A stretch of DNA of 64,000 bases. Origin: Pachypanchax playfairii. Taxonomy: Eukaryota > Chordata > Actinopteri > Cyprinodontiformes > Aplocheilidae. Shown piece by piece: positions 59,987 to 64,000 of the stretch (position 1 is the first letter of the stretch; each line of letters opens with the position of its first letter). Below the pieces are notes generated by a model that saw only the letters and a program-made list of their open reading frames with translations, was not told the origin of the DNA and searched no databases. Location: assembly GCA_006937955.1 (NCBI GenBank), contig SSNP01000083.1, positions 1,692,867-1,756,866 of the forward strand. The letters are read 5' to 3'. The translations under genes and the position numbers were made by a program.

Positions 59987-61265
59987 GGTAAGATTCGGTT
60001 TTTGATGTCTTGTTCTTTTGTCCTTTTTTGTCACCTTTACATTCTATTTTTGTGTTATTGTTTTGTGCTTTCATTGTCTGTATTTTCTCCCTACTCTGTT
60101 TCATACCAGATCTGGTTTTGTAAGCTACACACCTGTTACTAATGTTCAGTAACTATCTTGTATATTTATAGACCCAGTTGTTCCTTGTGCAGTTGTCACT
60201 TCCTCATATTGTCACTGTTTTGTTCAGAGTAAATTGATAATTTTTGTTGCAAGAGCATTTCCTACTTGTGTATGTTGATCCCAAAGTCTTTGCGTGTTTT
60301 GTTTTGTAACAGAAATGGTCCTGAAAGTGAAAATCTTAGATTTGATTTCGGTTACTGAGATTTATTAAGCATGATTTTCTACTGTCCATGACAGAAGATA
60401 GACAGAATTTCAAAGAATGCAACAATGGTTGGATCCAAATCAGTGGGATTGTAACAAATTATGTAAAGGAATCAGGTCCTTTTTCCATAATTAGAAGAAT
60501 TGATTTCTGCTGACAGCTACATCTAACATATGACAAATGGGAATGTAGAAAGCGAAACGAAGTAAACAAAACTGAGCAGGCTGAAAAGCAGCAAGCAAAG
60601 TAAAATGTGTGATTCCAAGAATGACAAAACTCTAGTTGTGTCATGTGGAGCTTGTTCTCTGATTTTTATTCCAGCACTGATCTCATTTGTTGAAAATGTG
60701 ACTTGTTTGTGCTTTTACTAAAGTGTGTTCATTAATATATCTTGATATGTTCATTAGTAAATTTCTTCCACCTGTGCACATCTCACAGACTAAAAATACT
60801 GACATTCCACTGAGATTTCAGTTTTCATCTCCGAGTTCTGGAATCTGATCTAAGTGCTCTCACTCCTCTCTACAAAGAGTGAAACTGAGCCATCTTTATT
60901 TTGAGTCAACAATACTCTGCATGAATGAACGGCACAGCTGATTGAGCCACTATGACATGTCGTAGATTTCACACTACGTACGGATTGAGTTCTCCTTCTC
61001 ATGAGAAAGTATGTAGTGAGGACGTTTGGCCAAAGAGAGGTATGACTTATATTACACCCACCACCCCCACCCCAAATCAGATTTGAGAAGAGACAAAAAT
61101 AAGGAAAAGATCTGTGAAGGACCACACAGTGGATTGAATATCAATGAAGCACAAACACATTTTTTTTTTTGCTGTACACAGCTGAAGAAGCGAGAGAATT
61201 TTATATATCAGAATGCTTGTTAGCTTTAAGGTCATGCTGGCTTTATAGAATCTTTAAGGATTATA
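59987..61265. other. Intergenic, no gene seen
   Basis: AT-rich. Small open frames on both strands have no recognisable features, and no transposon ends were recognised. Confidence 0.6.
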
Positions 61266-61269
61266 TTAA

Positions 61270-61906
61270 AGCAGTACAAAATAACTTTTAAAACTTTAAG
61301 CTACAGTTTTTAAATTTGTGTGGATACTCACCGAAAAACATGTTCAGCTTCATATTAGACACTCTGTGCGTCTCCGATGGCTTTACAATAGACTAAATAA
61401 CTTCAGTAATTCTGGTCGCAGCCGGTGTTCTGGTGATTTATGCTGCCCTGAAGAAAAATGCCGCCATAGTACGAATTGACAACTTATTTCATAGTGAAAT
61501 GTCATTCAAAGTTTATACAGTATTCTTGTTTAAGGCAAGTGTGTCTTGTTAGTTGTTTAAGCATATTTTTATGATCCTTCCCTGATATTTTCTATATAAA
61601 AACCCTCTGGGTCCTTGTCGGCCATTGTCGGGTCCTTCTCCTCTGGGTGTGTCCAAACATTTGCCTGTTGCTCTGACAATGCAAAGAACGTAAAAAATAA
61701 CATATTTAGTGTTTCTGTCCTGGGAAAAATGTATTTATGGAAAAATATAGAAACAAAAATAGACAATAAATCTGTTTATTGAGATCAAGACTGTAGAATG
61801 GCACATGTGCAGAAGCACATCTCAACAGGTAGCATATTTCAACAGAACACTGGTTCGAGCAATGGCTGTCTTAGACACGACTGCGGAAAAGTTATTTAGT
61901 ACTGCT
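61270..61906. mobile_element. TTAA-flanked inverted-repeat element (family D), copy 2, inverted
   Basis: Lies between TTAA 61266-61269 and TTAA 61907-61910. The ends AGCAGTACAAAATAACTTTT and (complement) AGCAGTACTAAATAACTTTT differ at one of 20 bases. It is 637 bp. Similar along its length to the complement of 24544-25208, including the shared frame SEQQANVWTHPEEKDPTMAD on the - strand. Confidence 0.82.
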
Positions 61907-62234
61907 TTAAGATTTTTTTTGCTAACTTTGCTAAGTGCTTTATTCCTATAAATACAAATGAACAGTCTAAAACTTTGGTTATGTACTGATCTAGCATTTT
62001 CTACTTTTCATACCTAAAATTAACTTATGTTGAGAAATGAAGCAAATTTGGTCGGATCTTAATCGTAACATTTTACGCGATCTCACTCGATATAACAAGA
62101 TCTCATAAAATCTGCCAGCAACTACATCCAGGTTGATCTCAATATCAGAAAAAAGGGTGGAGTTATATCCACTTTTGTCTTTGCAAAGACTGGTTAAGAT
62201 TAGCCGTGGCCATCTTGAACTGGATTGACTTCAA

Positions 62235-62300
62235 AAATGTAATTCAATTCATTTTTATTTATAGTGCCAGCTCATGACAAAGTACCAAATCAATTGGTAA
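62235..62300. repeat. Fish repeat tail fragment
   Basis: The sequence attcaattcatttttattta followed by tagtgccagctcatgacaaa is the tail of a common fish retroposon. Only about 60 bases remain before the next element. Confidence 0.45.
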
Positions 62301-62308
62301 AAATTTAA

Positions 62309-62808
62309 AGAGGCCCTTCCATTAAAAATGTTTTTTCTGAGGTTTCTGTTGAATCTTTTAGCCCCACATATGTTCTTACCTTCATAGTGGGTGTGAAAAC
62401 AGGTCAACAACTTCTCTTTCAGTTTTTATCTCTCAAACTACTCAGGTGGAGATAACACCCAAGTTCTCCCAAGTTCGAAAAGCCTGTATTTGTTACATCA
62501 CAACTGCTTTGCTCTTTCGTATTCAATAGCTCACACAGTTGAGACCACGCCTAGCAGGCTGCTAGCTCAAAGGTGTTAGCATAAACACGCATCAATCGGA
62601 AGATACTTGGTGCGCTGTTGCCATGTGCAGCGGGGCAGGAAACAGTATACCTTGCTCTCATAGGCTAGTTTGTTAGCCTGAGTCCAGCAAATTTGCACAA
62701 TGAATATTAATGAGTTGCAGCCAAAGCCGGACAAATCTTCCCGCAGACAGATCAAAAGGGCTGTATATCAGTCTTTTTTTTTTTCAGTCATTTTTTAGAT
62801 ATAAAATA
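62309..62808. mobile_element. TTAA-flanked element (family C), copy 2, right end lost
   Basis: Begins after TTAA 62305-62308 with AGAGGCCCTTCCATTA and follows copy 1 (21195) in the same orientation up to about 62808 (tttttagatataaaat). The right terminus seen in copy 1 is missing. Insertions and substitutions are spread along the alignment. Confidence 0.75.
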
Positions 62809-63027
62809 ACACAAAAAACAAAAACACAAAACAGAAGTTCAGTTGTCTTTTTTGAGAATACTTCTTGGGTAATCAGTTGTAGAAGTAGAAAACCTCCTAA
62901 AGTTTTAATTGACATCTTTCTTGTGGATCATCGAAAATTTTGTAAACACACTAACAGCGTTGAATCCAACATTTTATGGCAAAGTTTTGAACAAAGATTT
63001 TGCACGAAAAGATACACTATCTTGTCA

Positions 63028-63203
63028 TGTCAAAGTGTCCTTGGGCAAGACACTGAACTCCATGTTGCCTCCCGGTTTACATATCGGGTTGCGTGAATGG
63101 GTAAATGCAAAACCTTGTAGTGTGAAAGCGCTTTGAGTGGTCTGAATGACAAGAAAAGCGCTATACAAATACAGGACATTTAACATTTACCATTTACTAT
63201 CTG
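63028..63203 (-). repeat. Common fish interspersed repeat fragment
   Basis: The - strand copy of the repeat seen at 26562 and 51363. It contains gtccttgggcaagacactga and, at its end, the complement of the aaatggtaaatgt start near 63178-63203 (gcgctatacaaatacaggac). Confidence 0.7.
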
Positions 63204-64000
63204 TTGGGACTGACTCCTAGTTACTATCACACACTACTACCATCCGTTCATGTGATATCAAATGTGATGGTTCATTCTATCCTTGTTAAAAAATCGGGGA
63301 AAACGTTTCATAAACTACATTTTTACCATTTTCTAAAAATGTATTGACGTTATTTTACATGCTTTTAATTATGCTAGTTATGATATGAATTATGACATGA
63401 TATATAGGATATATAGTAATAATTATGAGTCGCTAATTATATGGCTTGACTTGAACTGAGTAATAAAAATCCAACATAGACAAGATTTTTGTCTGTCAGA
63501 AAAGCTGCTTAAAAACAAAATTACCGTCAAACACTTTGAGAAAAACTGCACCTTGTTTGGAATCCAACATTTACATATTTTTAACACCCACCCTTTGCAG
63601 TTACTGATTCATCTTACCTCCCGGGCCTTTTGGAACAAAGGCGTGAGGGAAAGCTTTAATTAAAAGCATGTCAGCACAACCTCAAGTGAAATACTGTCAT
63701 CTGATTTGAATCTACTCACCAGGTTTTGTTTTGTGTGGGTTCCAGGTTGACAGTATTGCACTCAAAAGTGTTAAGTGTGCCAATAAAAACAAGTCAGACT
63801 CAGACCTGCTTTGTAAGCGGCGAATAATAAACCTTTTTTAAAGCGGTGCTATTGTTCTTCCCAGCAAATGATGTGTCAGCAGTATGTTCACAGACTTTAA
63901 AGCAGGTGTGACAGTTAATATGAGGGAAATGGTTTATTTTGTATGAGGAAAATAAACAGAAAAAAACTGAATAGTTTGAAGCAAAATTTCAAAAGAAGAA
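63204..64000. other. Intergenic end of window, no gene seen
   Basis: AT-rich up to about 63580. Then a complex stretch (63590-63850, for example cttacctcccgggccttttg and gctttaattaaaagcatgtc) could be a conserved non-coding element. No coding region is supportable. Confidence 0.5.

Noticed and set aside
1..64000. CRISPR arrays, bacterial operons, tRNA and rRNA genes
   Set aside because: No regularly spaced repeats with unique spacers, no operon structure, and no tRNA cloverleaf or rRNA core sequence. The tRNA-like heads seen belong to SINE-like repeats.

Overview
This window looks like a teleost fish genomic segment. It holds one recognisable host gene, the Iroquois homeobox gene irx2 (most likely the irx2a copy), on the + strand at about 36.9-40.3 kb. 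Around it is gene-poor, AT-rich DNA loaded with fish-type mobile elements: BEL/Pao and Gypsy-like LTR elements, Tc1-like transposons, hAT fragments, an L2/CR1-type LINE tail, tRNA-headed SINE-like repeats and many small terminal-inverted-repeat elements. Assignment to a fish rests on the Irx2 sequence plus this repeat mixture. The species cannot be named from the sequence alone.

Layout. 0.6-7.3 kb: a decayed BEL/Pao retrotransposon (gag, protease, reverse transcriptase, RNase H and integrase remnants broken by stops and frameshifts). 7.3-8.7 kb: unrecognised relic ORFs. 9.9-10.5 kb: a TTAA-flanked inverted-repeat element. 10.7-12.3 kb: a nearly intact Tc1-like transposon with 200-bp inverted repeats and one frameshift. 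12.3-20.2 kb: desert. 20.3-27 kb: a SINE-like copy, two TTAA elements sharing one target site, more SINE-like copies, a hAT fragment, another TTAA element, and a hAT miniature element nested in another repeat. 27-35.7 kb: desert with microsatellites and a Tc1 scrap. 35.7-42.2 kb: the irx2 locus (three coding exons, GT-AG introns). 42.2-48 kb: desert with two further inverted-repeat elements. 48.7-52.0 kb: one Tc1-like element nested inside another. 53.6-54.0 kb: a TTAA element containing a 10-N assembly gap. 55.3-57.2 kb: LINE tail and Tc1 relic. 57.3-60.0 kb: a THAP-bearing, TTAA-type element split by a Gypsy-like LTR element with in-frame minisatellites. 61.3-62.8 kb: second copies of two TTAA families.

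Function. Irx2 is a TALE-class homeodomain transcription factor. Irx genes characteristically sit in large non-coding intervals rich in long-range enhancers, which fits the deserts here. Several complex, non-repetitive stretches are flagged as candidate conserved elements, but this cannot be shown without alignment. No other host protein gene, tRNA, rRNA or CRISPR array was found. The most notable non-gene pattern is the density of TTAA-flanked elements with AG...CT ends (piggyBac- or Kolobok-like). One has a THAP-finger remnant, and two copies of another family flank irx2 in inverted orientation. I found no convincing new biological system.
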